Assembly: GCF_000471905.2 (NCBI RefSeq) | Contig: NW_006498192.1 | Span: 1,734,409-1,798,408, forward strand | Length of the DNA: 64,000 bases | Reading direction: 5' to 3' | Source: Amborella trichopoda | Taxonomy: Eukaryota; Streptophyta; Magnoliopsida; Amborellales; Amborellaceae | Shown: positions 22,720-33,277 of the stretch, one piece after another | How the letters are laid out: each line of letters starts with the position of its first letter | How positions within the stretch are numbered: the stretch's first letter is position 1 | Program-made: the position numbers and the translations under genes | Notes under the pieces: generated by a model | What the model was told of the DNA's origin: nothing | Databases searched by the model: none | Seen by the model: the letters and a program-made list of their open reading frames with translations, nothing else

Positions 22720-23860
22720 TTTTTGTGGGTATATTCATTCTCGTAATATTGTTTTGACATCTAATTACTCAACTTCTAAATTCAAGATTGCATATAGATG
22801 ACATTTTTACTGTAGGAGAAAATATCCCATTAAAATCAACGTTCTTTTCATGATCAAAAACCATATGACCAACCATGACCTCTTCTTTTTAAGCCTTCAA
22901 TCTCAATACCCACTTTTTCTTAAATTACCTTTTGCCTTTTGGAAATTAGGTATAGTTTTTATGCAGATGCATGGAATCAATCTATTCTTTCATATGGTTT
23001 TTATTCGAGGAATCAATATCCTCTTTTAGAGCTTTTATCTGTTCATCTTTGTGTTCAATGACCTGAGTTTTCTAGTAACTTTCTGGTTTCCCCTCATCAG
23101 TAAGTATGGCACACTTGGATGCAAAGAGTACTTTTTTGAGGGTTTGTATCCCATAAGGACCTCCACAATTCAACCGCAGTGGGAACGTGTTGAGTAGGTT
23201 TCTCCGCTTGCTCTACATCACTAGGCATTGTAATATCACTCTCATGTGATCGATCCTTTTATGCTTCTTGTACTTCTCCTCTAGCATCATGATGTACTAC
23301 TATAGGAGGAACTATAAGTCATTGTTGAAGTATTATTGGATCTCTGGCTTATTCAAGTCTTCAGTGGTCTCAGGTCTTATTGAAGTTTGGGGGTTTTGTG
23401 TCCCTTAAAGAACCTCCTCAATTCAACTGTAGATGACATTTCTTGAGTAGATGTTTACGTTGCTTTAAATCTGCTGGAATGGAACATTAGTCACATGTGA
23501 TCCATCCTCTCCTTTTTCTCGTGCTTCTCCCCCATTATCATCATGTATTATTATAGGAAACTGTAACATTATATTGTAAATCATCATTGAAGTTATATGG
23601 CTTCTATAGCTTCTTTAAGTCTTCAAGGCTAAGTGTCCTGGAATACCACGTCTACTTTTGATAACGTTTTTTTTATCAGGCTTTATATACTTTTCTGCTA
23701 AGTTCCTCAAGAAAATGCATGGTGATGCTTTCTCATCTAATGTGGATCTTAGTTCTTTGGACACATACAAAATGCTTTGCACATGAACAACTTCATGTGT
23801 AATAAAAGATATTGTTTTAAATATGAATTTTATCCAAGAGATCGTCATCTCAAGGGCATC
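22720..23860 (-). pseudogene. Copia integrase C-terminus to RT start, decayed
   Basis: On the minus strand, 23848-23615 reads EVVHVQSILYVSKELRSTLD, EKASPCIFL and KKNVIKSR, the copia segment just after the integrase core. A variable linker (about 23600-23110) follows, then LLTDEGKPESY, IDSMHLHKNYT, FPKGKR..KKWVLRLK and NVDFNGIFSPTVKMSS (about 22990-22800), the start of copia RT. Stops and shifts interrupt it, and nothing downstream of the RT start or upstream of the integrase tail is seen. This family differs from the copia elements at 12640 and 31564. Confidence 0.85.
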
Positions 23861-24246
23861 ATGAAAGATTTATTTATCAGGCAGTCGTTACCCGTCTTGT
23901 TGTGTGTTTGTGTGTATGTGTGAATGATATTCATGACCTGTAATACGTTAAAAAACTAAAAATACATAAAAGAACTACAACTTTTAGACTCCTGGCTTGT
24001 AGGTTGCCCTCCTAAAACACTCCATGCGGCAAATTAAAGTGAGGAGGAGACACAATTAATGTCCCTCCAGGTGGAGGATATGCTCCTCGCAAGAGTCCTG
24101 GAGTCAGTGTGGCCTTGGCTCCTCACTGACCAATAGCCTTGGGAATGGGGTTTCTTTATCTTACTGCAAGTATATTGGGGGTAATTGAGGTTAGAAAGTT
24201 CGGTAAAGGACCAGTAGGAAATTAACTTTTCATCCCATCATTATTC
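23861..24246. other. No gene recognised
   Basis: Contains a short TG/TA-rich run (about 23900-23925). The GC-richer block 24000-24130 has repeated CTCC motifs but no open frame or match I recognise. Confidence 0.4.
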
Positions 24247-24632
24247 AATTTGTATAGAGCCTAGACTCTAAACAATTAAATTAGAGCTTACCTTCAAATA
24301 GTATCGAGAAATGTAGTTTTAATATTAGAAATCTTTGGGATAGCCTTAAAATATATTTTCATATTTATTTATAAAGTTTAGAGCTTAAAAAATAGTGTAG
24401 ATCGACAGATCTATGAAAACTTAAAAATCTTGAAAATTGATGGTAAAAAAATGCGTTACAAAATACACCATTTCCAAAACTTAAAATCTATTTTTCTCTC
24501 ATGCCCATGCATCTTGATGTCGAGATGATCAATTTGAGGATATTTGAGCATCGAAACAACCTCTTCTACTAAAAGTTTTGAGGTAGGCTCTAATTTGATG
24601 GTTTAGTGCCTCGGCTCTATATGAACTTTTCC
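24247..24632 (+). mobile_element. MITE family A, copy 4 (complete)
   Basis: Left end TTTGTATAGAGCCTAGACTC, right end CCTCGGCTCTATATGAAC then TTTTCCC. Core blocks: CCTTCAAATAGTATCGAG, GATCGACAGATCTATG, AATCTTGAAAATTGATGG and CATCTTGATGTCGAGATGAT. About 386 bp, non-coding. Confidence 0.75.
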
Positions 24633-24796
24633 CTTACTCCAAAGGGCAATCTTATTATGTATTTTTTAGATAATGTTTCATACATTACCCTTGGAAACTT
24701 TGGGGGTTCATGTACTATTCTCAAGTTATTTCGGGCATGTGATCACTAGTTTATGGTCATTTTAATTCTACTCATCATAGAGAATTGAAGTTGGAT

Positions 24797-24932
24797 CATT
24801 TGCCTCAAATCTCACTCAAAACTCCCAAGTATTGAGGGAGTTACGAGTGATTTTTTTTAGTACATTTGCCTCAAATCTCACTCAAAACTCTCAAGTATTG
24901 AGGGAGTTATGAGTGTTTTTTTTGTATACGAG
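24797..24932. repeat. 66-bp tandem duplication
   Basis: Two copies of CATTTGCCTCAAATCTCACT...GAGGGAGTTA, period 66 bp, three or four differences. Both contain a CAAGTATTGAGGGAGTTA block. Confidence 0.85.
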
Positions 24933-25930
24933 TTAAATTTTCTGTAACATCAAAAGTTCAGTAGTAAATGGGCTTCAAAATCACCTTCAAACTTCATAGG
25001 GACGATATAAAATCATATGTGAATAGAGAGAGAGAGAGAGCGCGATGTGGGTTGGGGGAGCGTGGGGTGATGCAATCGAGATGATCGCGGTTGAATATCT
25101 GAAGCGATTGGATCGCAATTGCAAGAAGAAGAAATAAAAGATGATTTAATTTTGTTTTTAGAAGTGAGTCCTTTTTTAAAAAAATATTTAAAGAGCCTTT
25201 TTGGTAAGAATATTTTTTTTTATCTTTTTTAAATGTGCTACTTTAGGAAGGTGTTTGTGTTTTTCCTTAACAAGTTTTAGTCATATATGATAAGGGTGTG
25301 CTTTATTAGTAAGATAAAGAGCGCTTTTTTATTAGAAAGGAAGGAGTGTGTTTTATTGTAGACCTTTAGAGGAAGGGCGGGCCGAGCATTGTAACAGCAG
25401 TCATTTTTTTTTATGACGGTGAAATAAAGTACAAGTTGGAGAGAGAAAAAAAAACTTTTTTTAGGTTTTTTTTCTTTTTCCTTTTTGTATTTGTGGGCAT
25501 GTAGTGGAGGACTCGGATCCACACGTTTTGTTATATTTTTGTTATTTTTATTTTTTATTTTTTATTTTTTTATTTCTCCCTCTAAAATACGGTTGTATTT
25601 ATCGAGTGTCGATTGCCGATAATTTTCAGCTGCGTTAGTGGACGAGAGAGGTTTTGTTACACACTGTAGAGAGGGAGAGAGGGATTTGGTTGCCGACACG
25701 GCAAGAGAGATTGAAACAATGAGATAGGGATGAATTTGTAATTGTTATAAATAAGATGGATAATTTTGTAAAGGACGACCTTTCCATGAGTCGGCCGGCT
25801 CATGTGTACATTTATGGTCCCCCTTTAAAATCCATCTTAAAGGTGGAGTTTCGATTTAAATCTTGTTAAGAGATTCATGTTCTAAGTCATACTGCTTGAA
25901 TATGAAAAAGGACAATAGAGATTTTAAATT
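24933..25930. other. No gene recognised
   Basis: Includes a (GA)n run at 25026-25041, A/T-rich stretches around 25190-25240 and 25530-25575, and a minus-strand frame at 25277-25522 that is lysine/serine-rich from low-complexity DNA. No conserved domain seen. Confidence 0.45.
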
Positions 25931-25999
25931 TCAAAAGTGTTTTTCGAAGAACTTTTTGCACCCTTCATTTGGGTGCTCTCTTTTTGCGATGTTTATCGT

Positions 26000-27298
26000 A
26001 AGGTGACGTTGGATAATGTTTATATATTTCGCAGCTGCAAAACCTCCTTTTCATCAGTTAGATAATGTTTATTAATTTTGAGGATAGGATTATTTGGGAA
26101 TCTGAAAATGATGGACTTTTCTCTATTAAATCAACATACAGTCTTCTTTTAATGGGTCGGGTTTGTAACACTAATCTCTCTTTTGGTTCCATTTGGAAGT
26201 GGCCTATCCCTATTAAGTCCAAGCCTTCTTATGGATCGCCTGTCAAGAAAAATGCCTAACTATAGACAACTTGCAAAAGAAGGATAAACTTCTTCTTAAT
26301 ATTTGTTTGATGTGTAAAAATGATATAGAATTTGGTACACATCACCTCTTACACTACGCTTTTGCTTTCAGTTTATGGTGTTGGGCTTTCTCACTGATGG
26401 GTCTTTTCTTTATGCTTCCTCGGAACCTCGCTAGCATAATTAATCATCAGGCTGCAACTAGTCTTCCAAAGAAGGGTGTACCGTAATGGAAAAATTTTAG
26501 AAGTGCCATCTTTTGGCATAAATGGCTAGGGTGAAATAGAAAAACCTTTGATGGGGTTTTTCAGAGTGTTGAGAAGGTCATGGATCTTATTTTACAATCG
26601 CTTTGGAACTGGTTCTCATCTATGCCTGAAGGGCAAGAAGTTCTTCAGACTGATAGTTATGTCAATCTAAAATTTTGTGCAAACTCTTTTACTTCCTCTA
26701 GCCGTCTTACTATAAGTTGGATTCCACCACCAGAAGCTTGCCTCAACAGAACTTTGATGGCAGTTCTTTTGGAAACCTAGGTCCGACAGGTATTGGTGAC
26801 CTTTTGCGTAATAGTTCAGAAGGGATTATGTTCTCTTACTCTAGCCCATGTGGCTCTACAACCGCAAATCAAGCTGAATTTATCGCTTTCCTTCAAGGTC
26901 TACAAAAGCTGAATTGACCGCTCTTTTTCAAGGTCTACAAATTGTAATTGAGAAGGGTTTCAATAGAGATAATATTGTGGAAGAAGATTCATTTAATGTT
27001 ATCAAATGATGCAAGAGAGAACAAAGGATATTGTGGTTGTTTTTCTCTTTTTGGATTAAAATTCTAGACTTTTGTGCCTTACCGACTTTGATGATTTATT
27101 TTGGCCACACCCTTCAAGAAGTAAATAATTATGCTGATGGTCTTGCCATGATTGGAGTTTCTTTTTCCTCTCTCTTTGTTTCCGACGATTTGATTTCCTT
27201 GCAACCACATGCCTCTGAAGCATCTTTTTAATAAAAGCCCATAACATTCGTAAAAAAATAACGAAATAAATAAAATAAAAATAAAAAAATAAAAATAA
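26000..27298 (+). pseudogene. 5'-truncated L1-like LINE: zf-RVT, RNase H and A-rich tail
   Basis: In order: zf-RVT domain (about 26080-26400: DRIIWESENDGLFSIKSTYS, WKWPIPIKSK, then in a shifted frame NICLMCKNDIE..HHLLHYAF), a linker with FWHKWLG (26500-26600), and RNase H (about 26710-27230: NFDGSSFGNLGPTGIGDLL, GSTTANQAEFIAFLQGLQ, HTLQEVNNYADGLA). The catalytic D of DGSS, the E of QAE and the D of AD.LA are visible. A ~35-bp duplication at 26875-26935 repeats the QGLQ segment. It ends in an A-rich tail (27253-27298) such as AAATAAATAAAATAAAAAT. Frameshifts and stops show it is dead; the polymerase core is missing by 5' truncation. Confidence 0.88.
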
Positions 27299-27461
27299 AG
27301 GACGTTTGTTGAGGGGTTGGTGTAGATGCATTCCCTAGCCATCGAACAACTTTCCCTTACAAATTTCATGGAGCATGCATCCCCTGACCATCGAACAACT
27401 TTCCCTTTCAACTTTTTTGTTAAGAAAAATGGGGAGTTATTCGTCCTTATATCTATGCGTG

Positions 27462-27835
27462 TGGTTTGTTCAAGGCTGAGGTTCTAAACAATCAAAGTAG
27501 GGCGCACCTTCAAATAGTTTTGAAATATGTTGTTTTAATATCAGAAATCTTTATGATGGCTTGAAAATATATTTTCATTTCAAATTATAAAATTTAATGT
27601 TTTAAAATAGTTTAGATTGAGCAGATCTATGAACACTTAGAAATCCTGAAAATTGACAGTCTACATAATACACATTACAAGATGTATTATTTCTAATATC
27701 TAAATGTTTTTTTTTTCTCATTTTCATACATCTTGAGGCTGAGATAATCAAATTGAGGGTTTTTCAACATCAAAACGACCTTTTATAATGAATTTTTTAT
27801 GTGCGCCTTAATTTGTTTGTTTAAGACAACCTCAT
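27462..27835 (+). mobile_element. MITE family A, copy 5
   Basis: Left end GGTTTGTTCAAGGCTGAGGT, core GATTGAGCAGATCTATGAAC and AATCCTGAAAATTGACAG, right end TTTGTTTAAGACAACCTCA. Termini are more diverged than in other copies. Between the LINE tail and this copy, 27325-27410 holds a ~48-bp near-duplicate containing CCATCGAACAACTTTCCCTT. Confidence 0.65.
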
Positions 27836-28633
27836 TTTTTTCCTTTATTTATTAAATTGGGAGTTGGATCATGCCAAGCAAATTAGAGATGCCAAATAAT
27901 ACATTTTTCAAAGACTGGTATGCTATGCTCCCTAGGGAGTATATTATAGATTTACTCCCTTGGACAAAACACTTGGGATATTTTTCTTCATTTGAAATTT
28001 TGGGAGCTATTTATTTATAGTTAGATGATTATTTTTTAAAAAAAAACAAATTGGATTTTGAGTTCTTGAACATCTAGATCATTCTTTCTAAAAATTAGAT
28101 GGTTCAGAAAAAAAACTTTTCCAAGATCCCATATCCCAAAATTTGAGAAAAGGAATTCGGTGGTGGTAGCACTCCAAACCTTAGTCACCACACCGTAGTT
28201 TTCATTCTCATCACTAATACCACCTCATTAATCACTTTAAAACGATAACTTTTAATCTACTTAAAAAAACCGATAGGGGCACATTAACTTTTAATCTACT
28301 AAAAAAACCGATAGGGCCCAGTCTTCTCTATTGAATTACCTAAAAAAAATTCCCAAAATTTGAGATAAAAAAAAAAAAATTCCCAGTGTCTGTTTCTTTT
28401 CACGTTTTCAAAATCCTTGGCTCGTTTCTTTGGGTTTTCACGTCGCAACCGCATATTCTCTCTCTAACCTACCATCTTTTTGTGCAGCCGCATATTTTCT
28501 CTCTACTAGCATCTTTGGTCAAGTTCTCTCTCCAACTCACCGATACCACTCATTCTCATTGCAACGTCATATTCTCTCCCTAATACTTACCAAGACATTG
28601 CACACGTGCTGTGATAGATTTTGAAATGGTGCG
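27836..28633. other. No gene recognised
   Basis: A 43-bp tandem duplication (ACTTTTAATCTACT..AAAAACCGATAGGG) lies at about 28247-28320. 28440-28580 has three CCGCATATTCTCTCTC-type repeats in CT-rich sequence. It could be a truncated 5' leader, but no frame follows before the MITE at 28634. Confidence 0.45.
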
Positions 28634-29018
28634 GTTTGTATAGAGCCGAGGCTCTAAGCAATCAAAATATAGTATATTTTTAAATAGTATAAAAAATATA
28701 GTTTTTATACTAAAAATCTTTATTATAACCTTAAAATATAATTTTTTCTTTAATTATAAATTTAAAGCTTGAAAAACAGTGTAGATCGAGCAGATCTATG
28801 AAAACTTGAAAATCTTGAAAATTAACGGTCCAAAAATGCGTTATAAGATGCACTATTTTGAAAACTTGAAATCTATTTTTTTTTCTCATGTTAATGTGTC
28901 TTGATGTCGAGATGATCAATTTGAGGATATTTGAGCATCAAAACAAGCCCTTCTAGTGAAAATTTAGAGGTGAGTTTTCATTTAATTGTTTAGACCCTCG
29001 GCTCTATATAAAATTTTT
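28634..29018 (+). mobile_element. MITE family A, copy 6 (complete)
   Basis: Left TIR GTTTGTATAGAGCCGAGGCT with a perfect GAGCC-GA-GGCTC palindrome (28643-28654). The right TIR is its complement, ending CTCGGCTCTATATAAAAT. Core GATCGAGCAGATCTATGAAA and CTTGATGTCGAGATGATC. Like copy 8 it is preceded by GGTGCG. Confidence 0.8.
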
Positions 29019-29371
29019 CTCTTCAAAATATTTGGTTGGGGTGATCTAGATTTAACATGGCTGCTCTTAATCTAAAATGGGTTAGGCCGATTTGAATTCC
29101 ATTAAATTTTAGGAAACAGCCGGTTACCAAATGAACCAACCGATTTTTGCCCATTATTTTTTAGAGATTTTTAATTTTTTTAGTCCAATATTTTTTTTGT
29201 TATCGGTTCATCATGCCAGATTGCTGAACTGGATACAGATAGATTTTCCGAGGGGCGATCCGGGTCATAGAACCTTGTTTTTAGGCCTAGTCCAAGTAAG
29301 ACGCGCCGATTATTTCTTTCTTCGATGACGAGTTTTATTTTCGTTGACTAATGGAAGGTCGTCCATTTTTT

Positions 29372-29483
29372 CACGTGAAGTAACAAGCACTTTTCAGCCG
29401 TCCGATTGTTGGAACGCTGACTTTAATTGGTTAGCTCTCTAATCTCCACCATTGCACTCTCAAAACTTTGATGCATATAAAAA
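29372..29483 (+). promoter_or_regulatory. Promoter of the DUF761 gene
   Basis: TATA box TATAAAAA at 29476-29483, about 170 bp before the start codon, followed by a CT-rich leader with repeated CTCATTTATTTCT units (29517-29650). Upstream are a G-box CACGTG (29372-29377) and an ATTGG (reversed CCAAT) near 29427. TATA plus CT-rich leader is a common plant promoter layout. Confidence 0.6.
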
Positions 29484-29651
29484 CTCCAAAACAATTCAAT
29501 ATCCTCACAATTCCTCCCCTCTCTCTCTAAGCCTCATTTATTTCTCCTACTTCTTTACCTCTCTCTCTCTCTCTAAAATCTCATTTATTTCTGTGTACCT
29601 CTCTCTCTAAAACCTCCTTTATTTCTCTCTAAACATCAATAATCTCTCTCT

Positions 29652-29930
29652 ATGGCTCTGTCCACGTTGCCTTATGTGAACGCAGCACTCCAGAAATCAC
29701 AAAAAATGAAGATGAACAAAAGCTATACCTTGCCTTGTCGTGCACCTCCAAAGGCAGAGGCTCTTCTAGATTCAAGCCATGAGGAAGCCCCATTGAAGCA
29801 GCTAGAATATGAGAGAGAAGACATTGACAAAAGAGCAGAGGCCTTCATCAAGAAGTTTAGAGAGAGGGTGGAAATCGAACGGATGGATTCAATTGAGAAT
29901 TACTTTCAAATGCTAGCTAGGGACATTTGA
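29652..29930 (+). CDS. DUF761 domain small protein
   Basis: A single-exon, 92-codon frame. The C-terminus (residues 57-90) carries the DUF761 signature DIDKRAEAFIKKFRERVEIE followed by MDSIENYFQMLAR, a short basic/acidic helix shared by many plant proteins of unknown biochemistry that are often small and stress- or tissue-responsive. The N-terminus (residues 1-50) is Ser/Lys/Pro-rich without a clear signal peptide or membrane segment. The ATG at 29652 is the first in frame and directly follows a CT-rich leader behind a TATA box. It is intact in a window where every other coding sequence is broken, which argues that it is under selection or recently active. The exact biological role cannot be told from sequence. 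Confidence 0.75.
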   Translation: MALSTLPYVNAALQKSQKMKMNKSYTLPCRAPPKAEALLDSSHEEAPLKQLEYEREDIDKRAEAFIKKFRERVEIERMDSIENYFQMLARDI

Positions 29931-29949
29931 TATTGTCATCTAAACCAAG

Positions 29950-30040
29950 CAACAATCAAGAATTTTTCTGATACAGAATCGACGATGATCAAGATTTTCC
30001 TTATACAGAATCGACCATGATCAAGATTTTCTCGATATTC
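29950..30040. repeat. 38-bp tandem repeat in the presumed 3' UTR
   Basis: Two and a partial copies of TACAGAATCGACGATGATCA + AGATTTTC directly after the DUF761 stop codon. An AATAAA lies at 30328-30333, but where the transcript ends is not clear. Confidence 0.6.
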
Positions 30041-30929
30041 TTTGTCCAAGACCTAGGAAATTATTTTTGCATATTTGTGCTTAATGATATTTTCCATATG
30101 CATATTTATTAGGGTTATTCCTAAGTATTCTTTTGTGGCCGAGGGTCATGATCCAAATATGGCCATGTAAATATAAACATGCACATGTTTATGTTGTGAA
30201 TAGTTTTCTTGAGAATGTCCTCATGAGAAGGGATAGTCTGTTTTTTTTTGTGGTATTTATTTTTTTCATTTTTTGTGATAGCTATTTGAATAATTTTAAT
30301 TTAAATTTGTTTACTAATTGCTTTGATAATAAATTTCGAACGTGTTTGTGCACGCTCACCTACACCTAAAGAAATAAAAAAAATAAAAAATGGTAAAAAA
30401 TTAACCATAGTACCCCTCAAATGCCCAGGGGTGATATTGGTCAATTTATTTTATAATAAAGAATAAAAATATTGATAGCGTGATTGTCCACCACCCAAGC
30501 GTAATCAAAACCCATTGGAAAGACTGCGTAAAAACGTTAAGCGAATTGTGTGAATTTTACTGTTTGGAGAAACTTCAGAACACATTGGAAAAGATGGGTT
30601 AAAGCAGACTTCAAAATGCATCGAAAATTATGGTTTTAAAAATAAAACCACCAAACCATTTCTTTTTTTTTGAAGTTTAAGTAAGAATTTCATTGTGAGA
30701 ATGAAAGAAAGTACAAGTACATAGCCATTTATAAGAAAGAAAAAAGAAAAAGGAAAAACATAAGAAAAGCAAAAAGAAAAACAAAAAACATAAGAAAAAG
30801 ATAGATAGGAGAAAGAGAAGGTAGAAGAGAAACAAAGAAAAAGGAGGAAGGAGGAAAATGAAAGGTACAGAAGTAGGAGAGGAGCGAAGAAGAGAATAAA
30901 GAAAAACAACAAGAAAAGTCGAGCTCTTA
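30041..30929. other. No gene recognised
   Basis: 30405-30445 carries a TACCCCT...AGGGGTGATATTGGTCA inverted motif like the centre of the MITE at 16411. 30715-30900 is a GAAA-rich low-complexity stretch; the minus-strand frame through it (30628-30912) encodes only F/S/L and is an artefact. Confidence 0.5.
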
Positions 30930-31558
30930 TTTCACTGTGTGTTCATTATGTATGGCCTCCTTCGCTAAAGCATCCGCCTTTGAGTTTCTTTCATGGTTTA
31001 CATGATGGAAGTGGACATCCTTTACCTCTAAATTTATAATTATTTGGTCCATCAAGAGTGCCTAACTCCAAGTGGTGGATGAGGGTTCCTTGCACCATAT
31101 GATTACATTAGCCGAATCACCTTTCACTATAATGTGCCTTAAGTTATTTGTGAGCTTGACTACCCCTCTTTCAAAGCCCTAAGTTCAACTTCATTAATAT
31201 CACACATTTGCAAAGTTTCATTGCACGTTCATATTGTATTTCTTAAGCTATCTCTTAACAAACCTCCATATCCTACTTTTTGACCCCTAAGGACTTCCAT
31301 CAAAGTTGACCTTATACGCCCCAGTTGGAGAAGGGTCTAAATTGAGTTCTTTATAATTCCAATGCTAGTGGTGAAGTAGATCTTGGCAGTTGTTATAAAA
31401 GAACTCCTTTGGAATGTCCTTGTCTCCTAACATTAATTTTGCCGATTGCACCACATGGACAATAAAAATCTGAATTACGTGCCCAACATTCTTTGCTTTA
31501 TTTTAAAAAATTCTTGCATTACGTTCTCTTCATAGATTCCAACAAATGGCTGCCACAA
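30930..31558 (-). pseudogene. L1-like LINE, 3' part (RNase H)
   Basis: On the minus strand: AAICWNLWREHNARIF (31555-31500), a linker with PKEFFYNNCQ, then RNase H: PSPTGAYKVNFDGSP (catalytic D), IIVKGDSANVIIWCKEPSS, and FHHVNHERNSKADALAKEA (about 31010-30950). It is interrupted at 31558 by the copia element and resumes at 52294, where the upstream zf-RVT domain is found. Stops occur throughout. It is a different LINE copy from 26000-27298. Confidence 0.85.
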
Positions 31559-31563
31559 TTATC

Positions 31564-32035
31564 GGTTGGATAAATCGTGAATCTTGTTTCTCTAATTAGA
31601 TAGCAAAGAAAACCCATAGAAATAGGAAAGTCAATATTTTAGAGATCATGTTCACTCCTTATGTGTTTAGGAAACCTAATTATATTGGGATTGGAGTGAG
31701 GCTCACGTGAATGTCTTGGGGATCTTCTATATAAGTCTGTGTAGAAAGAGAAACTATGCAAGGAAAAATCCAGAGAGAAGAAGGGTTAGTTCTTTAGTCA
31801 TTGGGTGGGTATTCAAGTGAGATAAAGACCTTGTTTTAGGGCTTGAGAAGAGAACTTATAATTATTTGTATTTCCATACTTGTATGGTATTTTTTTAATT
31901 AGTAGAAGGGAACTTTGCATCCTGTGGATATAGGTAACTTGTCGAATCACTAAAATCTGTGTTTTTGTTATTTTATTTTTTTGTACTATTTTTCTTTTCC
32001 TTATTTTTGTCAAACATTGGTTTTTATCCTCTACA
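31564..32035 (+). repeat. Copia 5' LTR
   Basis: Matches the 3' LTR from GTTGGATAAA to the terminal CTACA, but lacks about 100 bp after position ~31590 that the 3' LTR has. TATA box TATATAAG at 31728-31735. The terminal TG is mutated. Confidence 0.85.
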
Positions 32036-32037
32036 AA

Positions 32038-32048
32038 TGGTATCATAG
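32038..32048 (+). other. Copia primer-binding site
   Basis: TGGTATCATAG, two bases after the 5' LTR, complementary to the 3' end of initiator methionine tRNA (usual copia PBS TGGTATCAGAGC, one mismatch). Confidence 0.85.
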
Positions 32049-32091
32049 CCTTAGGGTTGTTTAAGATCGTTGTTGGGTATATGGGTATAAG

Positions 32092-33272
32092 GTTTGTGGC
32101 AAATCACATACCTTTGAAGATAGCTGGAGGAAGTTCAACCAGATATAAAATTCTAAAATTTGGCGGGTCAGATTTTTCAACCTTAAAATTAAAGATGCAA
32201 CGGTGTTGGTGAAAGATAGTTGTGTAGTGGATTCAAAAGGCAGAGAAAATAAACTGGAAAAGATGGAAGATGAGGAATTTGATGAGAATGATGAATTGGC
32301 CTGGGCGGATATTTTCTTGGCGCTTGATGAGTCTATTTTAATCAATATCTCCTCAGAAACTTTCGTAAAAGATTTATGGCACAAGCTGAAAAATACTTAT
32401 GAAGGTAAGTCTCTTCCTAATACACTTTTTCTTTGTCAGAAACTTTACAATCTCAAGATGAGTGATGGTGCATATTTGCAATGATACTTAAATGAGTTTA
32501 ATGCATTGATAAGCAAGTTAATATCACTGGATGCAAAAATTGATGAAGAAGACAAAGCAGCTATCTTATTTTGTTCTATGCCAAAATCTTGGGATGGATT
32601 AATCATGAATCTCAGTAGTGTGAAATTTCTTGCATTTGATTCCGTTGTTTTAGCAGTTCCGACATAGGAGTCTAGGAGAAAGTTTAGTAAGGATTCCTCT
32701 AGGAATTTGTTTGTAGAATGTGAAAGATCCATAGGGAGAACTATGGGTTGAGATTAGTCAAGATCCAAATCAAGAGGGCATAAGAAAGTAAAATATTGGA
32801 TATGTGGAAAGTTCGGCCATGTGAGGAAATATTGTAAACACAGAAAAGGAACCAGGAAGCCCTAAATCAGGTTCTAATGAGAAGCCTAGTTCAAGTGGTT
32901 TTCAAGGAAATTTGGTAGAAGATATTAAGTTTTCTAAAGATGGAGAAGTTTTGTCTGTGAACAGGGAGGAAGTTTTGCAGTATTGGCTACTTGATTTAAG
33001 TGCATCCATTCACATGACTCCATATAGGGATTGATTCTATAGGTACTAGCTATGAGATGGAGGTATTATCTATATGGGAAATAATGAGTTGAAGATGTAA
33101 GAATCAATATATTTAATTGAGGCATATGCACCATCCCGGGTGTCAGACATGTTCTAGGTCTCAGAAGGAGTCTCTTGTCTTTAAAAAAATTTGATGAGTA
33201 AGGTTTCAAATCTACAGGTGAAAATAAAATATGTTTGAAAATTTGAAAAGGAGAACTAGTGATTGCAAAAGG
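32092..33272 (+). pseudogene. Copia gag and protease start
   Basis: Gag begins around ANHIPLKIAGGSSTRYKILK in one frame, shifts near 32200, and continues 32203-32484 with MLVKDSCVVDSKG, SSETFVKDLWHKLKNTYEGK and KLYNLKMSDGAYLQ, then a TGA and SLDAKIDEEDKAAIL. The zinc knuckle (about 32790-32845) reads YWICGKFGHVRKYCKH, with the first cysteine changed to tyrosine. The protease (from about 32980) reads WLLDLSASIHMTP where copia has D-S-G-A, so the catalytic motif is lost. The reading is cut at 33272 by the gypsy insertion and resumes at 46440. Non-functional. Confidence 0.85.
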
Positions 33273-33277
33273 AGAGT

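Noticed and set aside
30628-30912. A hydrophobic 94-codon membrane protein on the minus strand.
   Set aside because: It is the reverse of a GAAA-rich low-complexity run, giving F, S and L by composition alone.
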